Of a stretch of DNA of 64,000 nt, positions 8,234 through 16,983 are shown piece after piece (position 1 is the first letter of the stretch; each line of letters opens with the position of its first letter). The DNA lies in NCBI GenBank assembly GCA_964399635.1, contig CAYNRU010000043.1, positions 138,484-202,483 of the forward strand, in the 5' to 3' direction. The position numbers and the translations under genes are program-made. The notes under the pieces are model-generated. The model saw nothing but the letters and a program-made list of their open reading frames with translations. It had not been told where the DNA came from and ran no database searches. The stretch is from UBA4615 sp964399635 (GTDB taxonomy: Bacteria; Pseudomonadota; Gammaproteobacteria; Burkholderiales; Burkholderiaceae_E).

Positions 8234-8857
8234 TCAACGCTCGGCGCAGCGCAGCACGTCGGACGCGGACGACAGATCCAGGCAGTGCCTGAGGTCGCCC
8301 CGGGGCCGCTCGGCCGCGGCCTTGCGCCGGGCGGGGTCGTCCGGTGCAGGCGGGCGGGCCGTGCCCCCGCTCGCAGCGCCCGCCTGGCTCGCGGACTGGC
8401 CGGCGGTCATCGCCTTGCCCGCGTCGCCAGCGCGCGCGGACGGGTTCAGCCAGCCCTGCGCCGTCCCGCGCAGGGCGCGCAGCGTGTCGTCCTCGACGAA
8501 CAGCGCGCCCGCCACGGCGAGCAGCAGCATCGCCGCCAGCCCGGCGATGAGTGCCCTGCGGGCGCCGCCGCGGCGCGCGAGCGCCGCCGCGGCCAGCGTG
8601 CGCTGGCGTGCGCTCATGCTCGAGCGCCGGTCCTGGGCGCGGATCGCCGCCCACCCGAGGGCCAGCCCCGCGACGATGCCGACCAGGCTCGACGCCAGCT
8701 CGGGCCAGGGCTTGGACAGCGAGTCCGGGTAGCCGATGGCGAGCGTCGCGACCGCCGCGCAGAGTGCGGCGACCGCCAGCAGCCGCCGATTGTCCGAGAG
8801 GTAACCGACGGCCAGCAGCAGCACGGCCTGGATCAGTCCGATGGAGAGGTCAGACAT
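8234..8857 (-). CDS. Hypothetical membrane protein
   Basis: A 207-aa protein I do not recognise. It has two hydrophobic helices near the N-terminus, two more around residues 50-65 and ~95-120, then a low-complexity Ala/Gly/Pro tail and a short Cys-containing C-terminus. The ATG at 8857 is taken; a GTG at 8872 is in frame. No neighbour suggests a function. Confidence 0.55.
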   Translation of the reverse strand: MSDLSIGLIQAVLLLAVGYLSDNRRLLAVAALCAAVATLAIGYPDSLSKPWPELASSLVGIVAGLALGWAAIRAQDRRSSMSARQRTLAAAALARRGGARRALIAGLAAMLLLAVAGALFVEDDTLRALRGTAQGWLNPSARAGDAGKAMTAGQSASQAGAASGGTARPPAPDDPARRKAAAERPRGDLRHCLDLSSASDVLRCAER

Positions 8858-9016
8858 GGAGACGGTGCGCACGTGCCGCGGAAAACGATGCGCGAGCCTC
8901 GCCCCCCTGCGGGCTGGTGGCCAGCGCCAACCGACGATCGGGGCCTCGCGAGTGCCGGGAGCATACGAGGGCCGCGCGCGAGCGCTGCGGCGCCGGTGGC
9001 CGGCGCCGCCCGGGAC

Positions 9017-9295
9017 TCAGTCCGGGCTCACGGCCCCGTCCGCCTGTGCGTCGTAGGCCGCGTTGCGCCAGGCGTCGAAGTACGCGTCCTCCGGTCCGGA
9101 CAGCGCATCCTGCGGCTGCCCGGATCCGGCGCGCACGGCGTGCCCGGCGTGCGCGCTGCGGGCACGGACGCGCAGGCTGATGCGCCGAGACGGCTGCAGC
9201 AGCACCGATGCGCGCCGCGGTGCGCCGCGGGCGCGGCCGTCGAGGAAGGCCGGCACCGGTGCGCCGTCGAACTCGAACTCCAGCTGACCCGCCAT
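9017..9295 (-). CDS. Hypothetical small protein
   Basis: A 92-aa frame with the start chosen at 9295 because GGAGA lies about 6 bases upstream. The product opens with a short acidic/hydrophobic stretch (GQLEFEFDGAPVPAF), has a basic middle, and ends with an acidic region rich in Asp and Ala. No family recognised. The good ribosome-binding site and codon use support it as real. Confidence 0.5.
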   Translation of the reverse strand: MAGQLEFEFDGAPVPAFLDGRARGAPRRASVLLQPSRRISLRVRARSAHAGHAVRAGSGQPQDALSGPEDAYFDAWRNAAYDAQADGAVSPD

Positions 9296-9414
9296 GTCTG
9301 TCTCCGGAAGGATGGATCGAATCGGTTCATTCAGCGCCGCGCGTCGGGCAGGCGCATCGCGGGCGGGGGCGGCCGGACGGCGTCGGCCGATGAAGGGCGG
9401 CGCGGGTGCGCGGG

Positions 9415-9496
9415 TGGCGCGGGTCTTCGGGCGCATGGGTGGCGCGATGCTCGGTTGGCGCGGGTCTACGGGCGCATCGGCGGCGCGATGCGCGGC
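9415..9496. repeat. 41-bp imperfect tandem repeat
   Basis: Two adjacent 41-base units (9415-9455 and 9456-9496) both begin tggcgcgggtct and share gggcgcat and ggcgcgatgc, with six mismatches. They fall in the gap between the 92-aa protein gene and the 3' end of the META lipoprotein gene. A related core (gggcgcatcggaggcgcg) occurs again at about 45061-45078, near the 3' end of the helicase gene. Confidence 0.75.
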
Positions 9497-9524
9497 TGGT
9501 CGATCGGCCGCGCGCCCGCGCCCG

Positions 9525-10367
9525 CTACCGGCGGCTGATCGGCGCGGTCCGCGGCACGGCTGCAGCCGTCGCGACCACCGAGCCGTTCGCATCGCGCAGC
9601 TCGAGCCGCTCGCCGTCGCGGCGCATCGCGGCGGCGCTGCCGATCGACTTCAGGTAGGCAGCCTCCTGCGCCTTCAGGTCGGCGGGTCCGGCACAGCCGG
9701 CACGCGCGTACTGCAGCGGCCCCACGTTCAGGCGGCGCTCGGCGAGCGCCCACGGGCCCGCGTAGCGCGAGCAGCCGCCAAAGCCACGCACGCGCCCGTC
9801 CGGATCGAACTCGACGGTGATCAGGCTGCCCGGCAGCACGCCCACCATCGACCGCGCGGCGCCCGCGTAGGCGGTCACCCGCCACACCGTGTCCACGAGC
9901 CCGGCCGGCTGCGGCGCAAACACCGCGAGCGGCGTGCCGTGGCGGTCGGCGAGCACGAGCGACGCGTCCTCCATGCGCCACGCCGTCGTGCGCGCGAGCA
10001 CGCGGCTGTAGGCCTCGGCGCTCGCCTGGACCGCCTCGGAGCAGTCGCGCCGCGATACAGCGAGGTCGCGCCCGATGTGCAGCGCCGTGCCGTGCGCGTG
10101 CCAGGGCCCGACGAAGCGATTGCAGCCGTCGCTGCCGGTGATCCGGTCCGCCGCGAAGCGCAGGGTCGGCGGCGAGGCGTCGGCGGGCAGCGTCTGCGCC
10201 CCCATCGTCGACAGCATCCAGGCGCTGCCCTCGAGCGCCGTCGGCGCCGTCGGCGCCGTCGGCGCGGGCGGAACTGTCGAGCAGGCGGACAAGGCCGCCA
10301 CGGTGAGCAGCGCTGCGGCGAGCTTGAGCGGGATAGGGCGCGACGGCCGCATGTCGAGGGGACTCAT
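9525..10367 (-). CDS. Lipoprotein with two META (HslJ-like) domains
   Basis: A 280-aa protein. A lipoprotein signal ends in the lipobox LSAC (Cys about residue 29), so it should be anchored in the envelope. Two META-type units follow: the first around residues 45-145 (GSDGCNRFVGPW motif), the second around 155-265 (RGFGGCSRYAGPW motif). Each has the conserved G-C-N/S-R-(F/Y)-x-G signature. HslJ-type META proteins are associated with envelope stress and novobiocin resistance in E. coli. A Pro-Thr-Ala linker just after the lipobox is encoded by three 9-bp repeats at 10237-10263. Confidence 0.75.
   Translation of the reverse strand: MSPLDMRPSRPIPLKLAAALLTVAALSACSTVPPAPTAPTAPTALEGSAWMLSTMGAQTLPADASPPTLRFAADRITGSDGCNRFVGPWHAHGTALHIGRDLAVSRRDCSEAVQASAEAYSRVLARTTAWRMEDASLVLADRHGTPLAVFAPQPAGLVDTVWRVTAYAGAARSMVGVLPGSLITVEFDPDGRVRGFGGCSRYAGPWALAERRLNVGPLQYARAGCAGPADLKAQEAAYLKSIGSAAAMRRDGERLELRDANGSVVATAAAVPRTAPISRR
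10237..10263 (-). repeat. Three 9-bp tandem repeats in the META lipoprotein gene
   Basis: gccgtcggc is repeated three times exactly. On the coding strand it gives a PTA-repeat linker between the lipidated Cys and the first META domain, a place where length variation by slippage would be tolerated. Confidence 0.85.
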
Positions 10368-10488
10368 ACGGCCAGTCTCGAAACCTCGGCACCCGGGGTC
10401 AAGGCGTCTGTCTCGCGGGCGACCCGTTGCACCGACGTACGGAGGGGTCGGCGGCGCGGGCGGCGCAGCGCGGGCGCCCGTCTCCCGT

Positions 10489-11286
10489 TCAGGCGGGCGC
10501 GCCCGCCGCGTGGCGCGCCTCGAAGCGCGCGCGCCAGTCGGCGCCGCCGAGCCAACGCAGCAGGCTGCCGGCCGAGCGGCCGTGGCGCTCGATCGGCTCG
10601 ACGCAGGCCCAGGCGAGCGCGAGGTTGCACGACATCGCAGGCGGGCGCCCCGCGCCCGCCGCGCCGAGCAGGGCGCCGAGCGTCGGCAGTCCGGTGCCCA
10701 GCATCACGATCGCGTCCACGCCGCCCGGATCGATGGACGCCAGCGCACGCGAGGCCGCATCCTCGGTCATCGCATAGATCGGGTGGAAGGCGGGCGCCGC
10801 GCCCGCGGCCGCATGGTCGGCGACGCGCGCCACCGCGCCCACCTCCAGCCCGCGCGCCTCCCAGTAGCCCACGCTCGCCCGCGTGAGCGCGTCCGGATAG
10901 GGCGTCACCAGCCCGATCCGCCGCGCGCCCAGCGCGCCGAGCGCCGCCACGATCGCGAGCGCGGAGGTCACCACCGGATAGCCCAGGCGCGCCGAGAGCG
11001 CGCCCACCGCGAGGTCCTCGCGCGCCGGGCCGGCGAGGTACGAGGCGCCGGTGCAGGCGAAGCCCACGGCTGCGAGCGGCATGTCCGCGAACTGCCCGAT
11101 CGCGCGCCCGATCCCCTCGAAGTAGTCGAGCAGCCGCCGGTCCATCGACGGATCGTCGCTGGTGAGCCGCGCCGCGACGACGCCCACGCCCCTCGGGGCT
11201 AGCAGGCCGAGCTCGGGCTCGACCGTCGTGTTGGCCTGCGGCGTCAGCACGCCGACCAGGCCCCGCGGCGCATAGGCGAGCGCCAC
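10489..11286 (-). CDS. Asp/Glu racemase superfamily enzyme (maleate isomerase / arylmalonate decarboxylase-like)
   Basis: A 265-aa protein with the two-lobed Asp/Glu racemase layout. The N-lobe catalytic Cys78 lies in AVGFACTGASYL, and a second Cys220 in AMSCNLALAW fits the C-lobe position. The early motif GVLTPQANTTVEPE is typical of maleate cis-trans isomerases and AMDase-like proteins. The GTG start lies 4 bases after the upstream aldolase stop, so it is the last gene of an operon with a DUF1445 protein, a Bug receptor and an HpcH/HpaI aldolase. That context suggests catabolism of a dicarboxylic or hydroxy acid; the substrate is unknown. Confidence 0.75.
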   Translation of the reverse strand: MALAYAPRGLVGVLTPQANTTVEPELGLLAPRGVGVVAARLTSDDPSMDRRLLDYFEGIGRAIGQFADMPLAAVGFACTGASYLAGPAREDLAVGALSARLGYPVVTSALAIVAALGALGARRIGLVTPYPDALTRASVGYWEARGLEVGAVARVADHAAAGAAPAFHPIYAMTEDAASRALASIDPGGVDAIVMLGTGLPTLGALLGAAGAGRPPAMSCNLALAWACVEPIERHGRSAGSLLRWLGGADWRARFEARHAAGAPA

Positions 11287-11290
11287 GCGG

Positions 11291-12130
11291 TCAGGCCCGG
11301 GCGCCGCAGGCCGCGTCCTGCAGCGCGCCGAAGAAGCGCGCCCGCTCGCGCGCCCGGTTCATCAGCAACGTCAGGTCGTTCTCGGTCAGCACCATCCGCA
11401 CGCCCAGCCCGATGAAGCGCGCCCAGTGCGCGTCCTCGCGCACCCCGCCCATCCCCACGTGCTTGCCGTGCGCGCGCGCGGCGGCCACCGTGCGCGCGAC
11501 CGCGTCGGCCAGCTCCGGCCGGCCGTAGCCCCCGGGCAGGCCGAGGTCGTACACCATGTCGCTCGCGCCGATGAACAGGATGTCGATGCCCGGCGTGGCC
11601 GCGATCGCGTCGACCTGCTCGAGCGCGGCGCGGCTCTCGATCATCGCGACCGTCAGCGCCTCGGCATTGAAGCGGCGCGTCGCCTCGGCGAGAGACAGCC
11701 CGTAGCCGAACTGCGGGATCGACCCCGGCACCGACAGCTCGCCCTCGGGCGGGAAGCGCGCCGCGCGCGCCGCGCACCGCGCCTGCTCGACGCTGTCGAC
11801 GTGCGGCACGATGACGCCCAGCGTCCCGTTGGTGAGCCAGCTCGCGATCTCGGCCGGCTCGTTGCGGCGCACCCGCGCCAGCGGCACGACGCCCGCCCGG
11901 ATCGCGCCGAGCGCGATGTCGTAGCCGGTGTCGCTCGCCATCGGGCTGTGCTCGTTGTCGAGCATGATCCACGCAAAGCCGCAGTCGGCGAGGATCGCGC
12001 CGATCTCGGCCGTGCGCGAGTGGCGCACGTTGCAGCCCACCAGGACCTCGCCGCGCCCGAGCCGCTCGCGAAAGGCGGCGCCGAGCGCGGGGCGCGCGCC
12101 GCCGGCGGCGCCCGTCGCGTCGAGGCTCAT
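11291..12130 (-). CDS. HpcH/HpaI aldolase/citrate lyase family protein
   Basis: A 279-aa class II, metal-dependent aldolase of the HpcH/HpaI family. Conserved stretches visible are FAWIMLDNEHSPM (metal/substrate loop) and a metal-binding Glu/Asp pair around residues 155-195 (AMIESRAAL, FIGASDMVYDLG). The family cleaves 2-keto-4-hydroxy acids to pyruvate or a related acid plus an aldehyde. The ATG overlaps the stop of the Bug receptor gene (ATGA), indicating translational coupling. Confidence 0.8.
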   Translation of the reverse strand: MSLDATGAAGGARPALGAAFRERLGRGEVLVGCNVRHSRTAEIGAILADCGFAWIMLDNEHSPMASDTGYDIALGAIRAGVVPLARVRRNEPAEIASWLTNGTLGVIVPHVDSVEQARCAARAARFPPEGELSVPGSIPQFGYGLSLAEATRRFNAEALTVAMIESRAALEQVDAIAATPGIDILFIGASDMVYDLGLPGGYGRPELADAVARTVAAARAHGKHVGMGGVREDAHWARFIGLGVRMVLTENDLTLLMNRARERARFFGALQDAACGARA

Positions 12131-13107
12131 TCGGCCACGATGCCCGCGTCGCGGATGATCTCGCCGTACACCTGCGCGTCGCTGCGCATGCGCGCGGTCA
12201 GCGCCTCGGGCGTGCCGGCCACCACGTCCATGCCCAGCCCCTTGAGCCGCGCCGTCACCGCGGGCAGTTGCAGGATGCGCACCAGCTCGGCGTTGAGCTT
12301 GCGCACGATCTCCTTGGGCGTGCCGGCCGGCGCGAAGATCGCGTACCAGGTGTCGAGCGCGAAGCCGGGCATCCCGGACTCGATCATCGTGGGCAGCTCG
12401 GGCGCGACCGCGGTGCGGGTCGCGCTGGTCACCGCGAGCGCGCGCAGCTGCCCCGCCTGCACCGCCGGCAGCGAGGAGCCGATGTTGTCGAACATCATCG
12501 CGACGTGCCCGCCGATCAGGTCGACGCGGGCCGGGCCGCTGCCCTTGTAGGGCACGTGGACCATGTTCAGCCCCGCGGTCCGCTTGAACTTCTCGCCGGC
12601 GAGGTGCCCCCCGCCGCCGGTGCTGGCCGACGCGAAGTTGGTGCCGCCCGGCTGCTTGCGGATGTACGCGATCAGCTCCTGCACCGTGGCGGCCGGGATG
12701 TTCTTCGGGTTCACCACGAGCAGCAGCGGCGCGGCCGCCACCATCGTGATCGGCTCGAAGTCCTTGAACGCGTCGTGCTTGGTGTCCTTGATCAGGATCT
12801 GGTTGGTGCCGTGCGAGCTCTGTGTGCCGAACACCAGCGTGTAGCCGTCGGGCGGCGAGTTCGCCACGAACTGGCTGCCGATGTTGCCCGAGGCGCCCGG
12901 GCGCGTGTCGATCAGCACCGGCTGGCTCCAGGTCTTGGTCATCTCCTCGCCGAGCACGCGCGCCACCGTCTCGACCGTGCCGCCGGGCGGATAGGGCACG
13001 ACCAGCCGGATCGGCTTGGACGGATAGTCGGACTGGGCCAGCGCCGGGGCGCAGGCCAGCGCCGACAGCAGCACGGCCGCGGCGAGGCGGGTCGATTCAC
13101 GCAACAT
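12127..13107 (-). CDS. Bug/TctC family tripartite tricarboxylate receptor
   Basis: A 326-aa periplasmic binding protein with a cleavable signal peptide (~24 residues ending ALAQS) and the family hallmarks YPSKPIRLVVPYPPGG near the N-terminus, RPGASGNIG and SPPDGYTL. Such receptors bind small carboxylates in the periplasm, sometimes with TctAB permeases and often as orphans. No TctA or TctB gene is present here. It lies 48 bases downstream of the DUF1445 gene and overlaps the aldolase gene, so it probably recognises the substrate of the operon. Confidence 0.9.
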   Translation of the reverse strand: MLRESTRLAAAVLLSALACAPALAQSDYPSKPIRLVVPYPPGGTVETVARVLGEEMTKTWSQPVLIDTRPGASGNIGSQFVANSPPDGYTLVFGTQSSHGTNQILIKDTKHDAFKDFEPITMVAAAPLLLVVNPKNIPAATVQELIAYIRKQPGGTNFASASTGGGGHLAGEKFKRTAGLNMVHVPYKGSGPARVDLIGGHVAMMFDNIGSSLPAVQAGQLRALAVTSATRTAVAPELPTMIESGMPGFALDTWYAIFAPAGTPKEIVRKLNAELVRILQLPAVTARLKGLGMDVVAGTPEALTARMRSDAQVYGEIIRDAGIVAE

Positions 13108-13155
13108 GAGGTCGGTCTCTCGGAAGGTGAGGGTGGACGACGACGGGGCCGCGCG

Positions 13156-13986
13156 TCAGCGCAGCGCCGACGCCTCGGCAAGCGTCAGGTCGGTCATGAA
13201 CATGTGGCCCGACGAGTGGGTGATCATCTCGGACACGCCCGAGGCCATCGCGATCGACTGCGGCGTCACGCCGCAGGCCCAGAACACCGGCACCTCGCCC
13301 TCGCCCACCGGCGTGTAGCGGCCGGAGTAGACCTGCGAGAGGTCGTCGATGCCGATCTGCGACGGGTCGCCCACGTGCACCGGCGAGCCGTGCGCGATCG
13401 GGTAGCGCGCGGTGGTCTCGATGGTGCGCATCAGCAGCCGGCTCTCGATGGGGCGCATGCTGACGATCATGTTCCCCTCGAAGATGCCGGCCCGGGTGCA
13501 CGGGATGTTGGAACGGTAGACCGAGATCCGGCCGGCATCGTCCTTCAGGTGGCGCAGCGGGATGCCGGCGTCGAGCATCGCCTGGTCGAAGGACAGGCTG
13601 CAGCCCAGCAGGAAGCCCACGTGATCGTCGCGCCAGTGCGCGCGCAGGTCGCGGACCTCCTCGACAAGCACGCCGTCGCGGAACACGCGGTACTTGGAGA
13701 GGTCGGTGCGGATGTCGGCACCCGCCGCGCAGTGCCTGGGCACCGGGTCGCCCGCGTCGAGCACCTCGATCAGCGGACAGGGCTTGGGGTTGGCCAGGCA
13801 AAAGCGCAGGAAATCGAACGCGTGGCGCTGGGGCACGATCGCGAGGTTCGCGTGGATGTGGCCGCGCGCCATGCCATGGGTGACACCGGTCCACCGGCCC
13901 TCGCGAACCGCCTGGCGTACCTCCGAGGGGTGGGCCGTGGCGAGGTCGCTGCGGGTGGGGTGGCTCTGCGCCGGCGTGTCGAGCAT
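13156..13986 (-). CDS. DUF1445 putative hydro-lyase (D-glutamate cyclase-like)
   Basis: A 276-aa protein of the DUF1445 family (~260-270 aa), with conserved segments such as GHIHANLAIVP, DDHVGFLLGCSLSF, VSMRP and FWACGVTPQS. The family includes the catalytic domain of mammalian D-glutamate cyclase and is annotated as hydro-lyases in bacteria. The start at 13986 is chosen because GAGGA lies just upstream; the frame stays open further. It is the first gene of the minus-strand operon with the Bug receptor, aldolase and racemase-like genes. Confidence 0.8.
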   Translation of the reverse strand: MLDTPAQSHPTRSDLATAHPSEVRQAVREGRWTGVTHGMARGHIHANLAIVPQRHAFDFLRFCLANPKPCPLIEVLDAGDPVPRHCAAGADIRTDLSKYRVFRDGVLVEEVRDLRAHWRDDHVGFLLGCSLSFDQAMLDAGIPLRHLKDDAGRISVYRSNIPCTRAGIFEGNMIVSMRPIESRLLMRTIETTARYPIAHGSPVHVGDPSQIGIDDLSQVYSGRYTPVGEGEVPVFWACGVTPQSIAMASGVSEMITHSSGHMFMTDLTLAEASALR

Positions 13987-14261
13987 CTTGAAGCATCCTC
14001 GGAATCCACGGGCCTCGCCCGCTCGCTGCGAGCATACCCGATGGCCTGCGCGGGATTGCCCCTGGCGGGCGGGCGCGGGTCGGGGCAGGGCATTCGATGT
14101 CGCCATGCTCGAGGCCCGCGATGCGCGCGGGCACCTGTGAGCGGACCCCTCGCGGCCCGACGCGCCTATACTCGCGGCCGTCGCATCGATCGGACCGCCG
14201 CCGGGCGCGGCCCCGGTCGGGATCGAGGACAGACGCGCCGCGGCCGCGGCAGGAGGGCGAG

Positions 14262-15188
14262 ATGACGTTCGTCGATGGAGTGCTCTGGTGGATCGTGCTC
14301 GGTGCGCTCATGGGCTGGTTGGCCGCCTGGTGGCTCGGGCGCTCGACGCAGCGGCTGCTGACGGAGCCGGTGATCCAGATCGTCGAGCGCACGCTCGACA
14401 ACCCGCGTCACATCTCGCGGATCGCGACGCTCGAGGGCGAGGCCCTCGGGCTGCAGCGCGAGCTCGCCGCGATCCCCGCGTTGCAGGCGCGCGTCGACGA
14501 GCTGCTGGCGACCCCGCCGCAGGTCGTCGAGAAGGTGGTGACCCGCACGGTCGACCGCGTGATCGAGAAGCCCGTCGAGCGGATCGTGGAGCGGATCGTG
14601 GAACGCATCGTCGACCGTCCGGTGCCCGACCTCGCCGCGCTCGCCGGGCGTGACGCGGCGCTGCGTGTGCAGCGCCAGCGCATCGAGCACCTCGACGCGC
14701 TCAGCGAGGTGCTCGCCGACCGGCTCGCCACTGCGGCCCGTCCTGTGCCGCCGGCGGCCGAGACGACACCGCCCGCGACGCCTGCCGCACGGTCGGACGT
14801 ACCGGCCGCAGACGTAGTGCGCCCGCTGCGCGCGCGCATCGAGCACCTGGAGGCGCTCGCCGCGGTGCTGGCCGAGCGGCTCGCCGAAGCACGCCGCTCG
14901 GCGCACGCGGGCGCCACCGGCTTCGCGGTGGCGAGCGACACGGACATCGAGATCGTAGAGGGCATCGGCCCCAAGATCGCCGAGCTGCTGCGCGCCCGCG
15001 GCCTGGGCTCGTTCGGCGCGCTCGCGCAGGCCTCGCCCGGCACGCTGCGCGAGATCCTCGACGACGGCGGGCCGGCGTACCGGATCGCCGATCCGGGCAG
15101 CTGGCCCGAGCAGGCGCGGCTCGCCGCCGACGGCCGCTGGGACGAGCTGAAGACGCTGCAGGACTCGCTGAACGCGGGCCGACGCTGA
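14262..15188 (+). CDS. Membrane-anchored coiled-coil protein with C-terminal helix-hairpin-helix domain
   Basis: A 308-aa protein preceded by an excellent AGGAGG site. An N-terminal transmembrane helix (about residues 6-25) is followed by long charged helical stretches, including a VIEKPVERIVERIVERIVD repeat around residue 100, and two IEHL(D/E)AL heptad-like units at ~145 and ~195. The C-terminus (about 225-308) is a helix-hairpin-helix domain (EIVEGIGPKIAELLRARGL) of the COG3743 / DUF4332 type, which has been labelled flap-endonuclease-like but is more likely a DNA- or protein-binding module. It is followed after 10 bases by an OmpA-like protein. Confidence 0.7.
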   Translation: MTFVDGVLWWIVLGALMGWLAAWWLGRSTQRLLTEPVIQIVERTLDNPRHISRIATLEGEALGLQRELAAIPALQARVDELLATPPQVVEKVVTRTVDRVIEKPVERIVERIVERIVDRPVPDLAALAGRDAALRVQRQRIEHLDALSEVLADRLATAARPVPPAAETTPPATPAARSDVPAADVVRPLRARIEHLEALAAVLAERLAEARRSAHAGATGFAVASDTDIEIVEGIGPKIAELLRARGLGSFGALAQASPGTLREILDDGGPAYRIADPGSWPEQARLAADGRWDELKTLQDSLNAGRR

Positions 15189-15198
15189 GGAGCCGACG

Positions 15199-15969
15199 AT
15201 GACCACGACGACTTCGGACACGACGACCGTGCAGGGCGCACCCCGCCGCGTGGTCGACGACGCCTGGCACGCGCTGAACCGGCGCTATGCGATTGGCGCG
15301 GGCGTGCTGGCCGCGGCGCTGGCGCTGCTCTGGGCGCTCGGCGTCGGGCCGGGCGCATGGCGCGGCGCGCAGCCCGGCGCGGACGTCGCACCCCGTGCGG
15401 CGGACGCCCCGGCGCCCGCGTCGCGCGACGCCGCCGTCGCACCCGCGGCGACCAGGCCGTCCGCCGCGGCGGGCGACACGCCGGCCACTGCGGCGGCGAA
15501 GGCGGGCGCCGCAGCGCCCGCGCCCCGCGGCGGCGCCACGGCCGGCGCGCCCGCGGGCGGCGGCGACCCACCCGCGGCCGCCCGGGGCGGCCCGGCGACG
15601 GGCAACGGCGCCCCCGCCACCGATGCCGCGACCGCACCGCGCGCCCTGCCCGGCGCGCCCGTCGCGCGCCTGTACTTCGAGCCCGACCAGGCCTGGCCAT
15701 CGGGCGAGATCGGCCCGCGACTGGCGCCGGTGCTGGCCAGGCTCAAGGCCGAGCCGGACACCAAGGCCCTGGTGAGCGGCTTCCACGACCGGCGGGGTTC
15801 GGTCGAGCGCAACGCGGCGCTCGCGCTGCGCCGCGCGCAGGCGGTGCGCCGCGCGCTGATCCGCGAGGGCATCCCGGCCGCGCGCATCGTGCTCGCCAAG
15901 CCGCAGCAGACGCAGGGCAGCGGCCCGGACCGCGAGGCGCGGCGGGTCGAGGTCACGGTCGCACGCTGA
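15199..15969 (+). CDS. OmpA-family C-terminal domain protein with N-terminal membrane anchor
   Basis: A 256-aa protein. A single N-terminal hydrophobic helix (about 34-52) is followed by a ~100-residue Ala/Pro/Gly linker and then an OmpA/MotB-like domain (about 155-256): RLYFEPDQAW, SGFHDRRGSVERNAALALRRAQAVRRALI and a C-terminal RRVEV strand. The usual Asp of the TGHTDxxG motif is kept as HD, so peptidoglycan binding is possible. Gene order suggests it forms an inner-membrane pair with the HhH protein upstream. Confidence 0.75.
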   Translation: MTTTTSDTTTVQGAPRRVVDDAWHALNRRYAIGAGVLAAALALLWALGVGPGAWRGAQPGADVAPRAADAPAPASRDAAVAPAATRPSAAAGDTPATAAAKAGAAAPAPRGGATAGAPAGGGDPPAAARGGPATGNGAPATDAATAPRALPGAPVARLYFEPDQAWPSGEIGPRLAPVLARLKAEPDTKALVSGFHDRRGSVERNAALALRRAQAVRRALIREGIPAARIVLAKPQQTQGSGPDREARRVEVTVAR

Positions 15970-16005
15970 GGATCGGCCGCCGCGCGGGGCGGCCCGCCGT
16001 CCGGA

Positions 16006-16896
16006 TCAGAGGCGGTCGGTGCCCATCAGCTCGGCCACCCCGGGCAGCGGCCCCTCGTCGCTGAGCAGCGGCGCGAGCCGCCTGTCGGCCAGCACGTCGG
16101 CGATCGCCCGCGGCGCGCCATCCACGTAGACCACGCCGCCCACCAGCCTGACGCCGTGGCTGTAGTCGGCGTAGCGCGCGCCGTGAACGGTGGACAGCGG
16201 CTGGATCGGCGCATCCGGGCCGCGGTGCCAGCCGTAGATGGCGACGCGGCCCGGCGCGCTCCACAGCCGGCTGCTCATCACCAGGTCCTTCTTGTGCCCC
16301 GCGGTCAGCGCGCCGGGCCTGCCGCCCGCGCCGTCGCGCTGCGCCTGCACCATCGCGTTGTGGCGCAGGTAGTAGGCGGTCGATCGCATCGCGTCGCCCG
16401 CCGGCAGGGGCTGCGGCCTCAAGCGCACCGCCGCCTCGCGATAGATCAGGTCGACGATCCTGCGCGTGGGCAGCACGAAGCCGAAGCGGGCCGCCACCGC
16501 CAGCGCGGTGTCCAGCCCCATCGGCACGAGCAGGAAGTCGGTGTCCGAGCCCAGGCTCAGGTAGTCGGACAGCACGCACAGCGTGAGCTGCACCGACTGG
16601 CCGCCCGGCAGGCGCGCGCTCAGCGTCGTCGGCAGCACCTGACGCAGGAAGCGCGGCATGTTGCCGGCCAGCAGCTCCTCGCGGATCGCGGCGTCACGGT
16701 CGGGCTCGCTCAGCGGCGCCACCGCCTGCGCGAACGCGCTGCCCGCGCGCGCCTCGGCCGCGCGCTGCGGGATGCGCTGCGCCGCGGCACCACAGAGCGC
16801 GTCCGGCGCCTCGGCGCAGGCCGCCCCGGCCAGCATCAGCGCCACGAGTCCGGGCAGGGCATGGCGGCGCAGGGTGTGGAGCAGGGTCATGCGCAA
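16006..16896 (-). CDS. Conserved hypothetical secreted protein
   Basis: A 296-aa protein with a clear signal peptide (hydrophobic core LPGLVALMLAGAACA). The mature part has conserved-looking segments DLIYREAAVRL, GHKKDLVMS, VAIYGWH and YADYSHGVRLV that recur in uncharacterised exported proteins, but no fold or enzyme is recognised. It is convergent with the OmpA-like gene and stands alone. Confidence 0.6.
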   Translation of the reverse strand: MRMTLLHTLRRHALPGLVALMLAGAACAEAPDALCGAAAQRIPQRAAEARAGSAFAQAVAPLSEPDRDAAIREELLAGNMPRFLRQVLPTTLSARLPGGQSVQLTLCVLSDYLSLGSDTDFLLVPMGLDTALAVAARFGFVLPTRRIVDLIYREAAVRLRPQPLPAGDAMRSTAYYLRHNAMVQAQRDGAGGRPGALTAGHKKDLVMSSRLWSAPGRVAIYGWHRGPDAPIQPLSTVHGARYADYSHGVRLVGGVVYVDGAPRAIADVLADRRLAPLLSDEGPLPGVAELMGTDRL

Positions 16897-16983
16897 GCGG
16901 GTGCGACCGGCCGGGAGGGGAGGCCTCCCTTATACCGAATTTCGCGGCCCCACCGCGCGCCGCGCCACCCGACTTGACCGCGG

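Noticed and set aside
12268..14265. 665-codon plus-strand frame over the Bug receptor and DUF1445 genes
   Set aside because: It is a shadow of the two minus-strand genes: no ribosome-binding site and a low-complexity Arg/His/Gly product.
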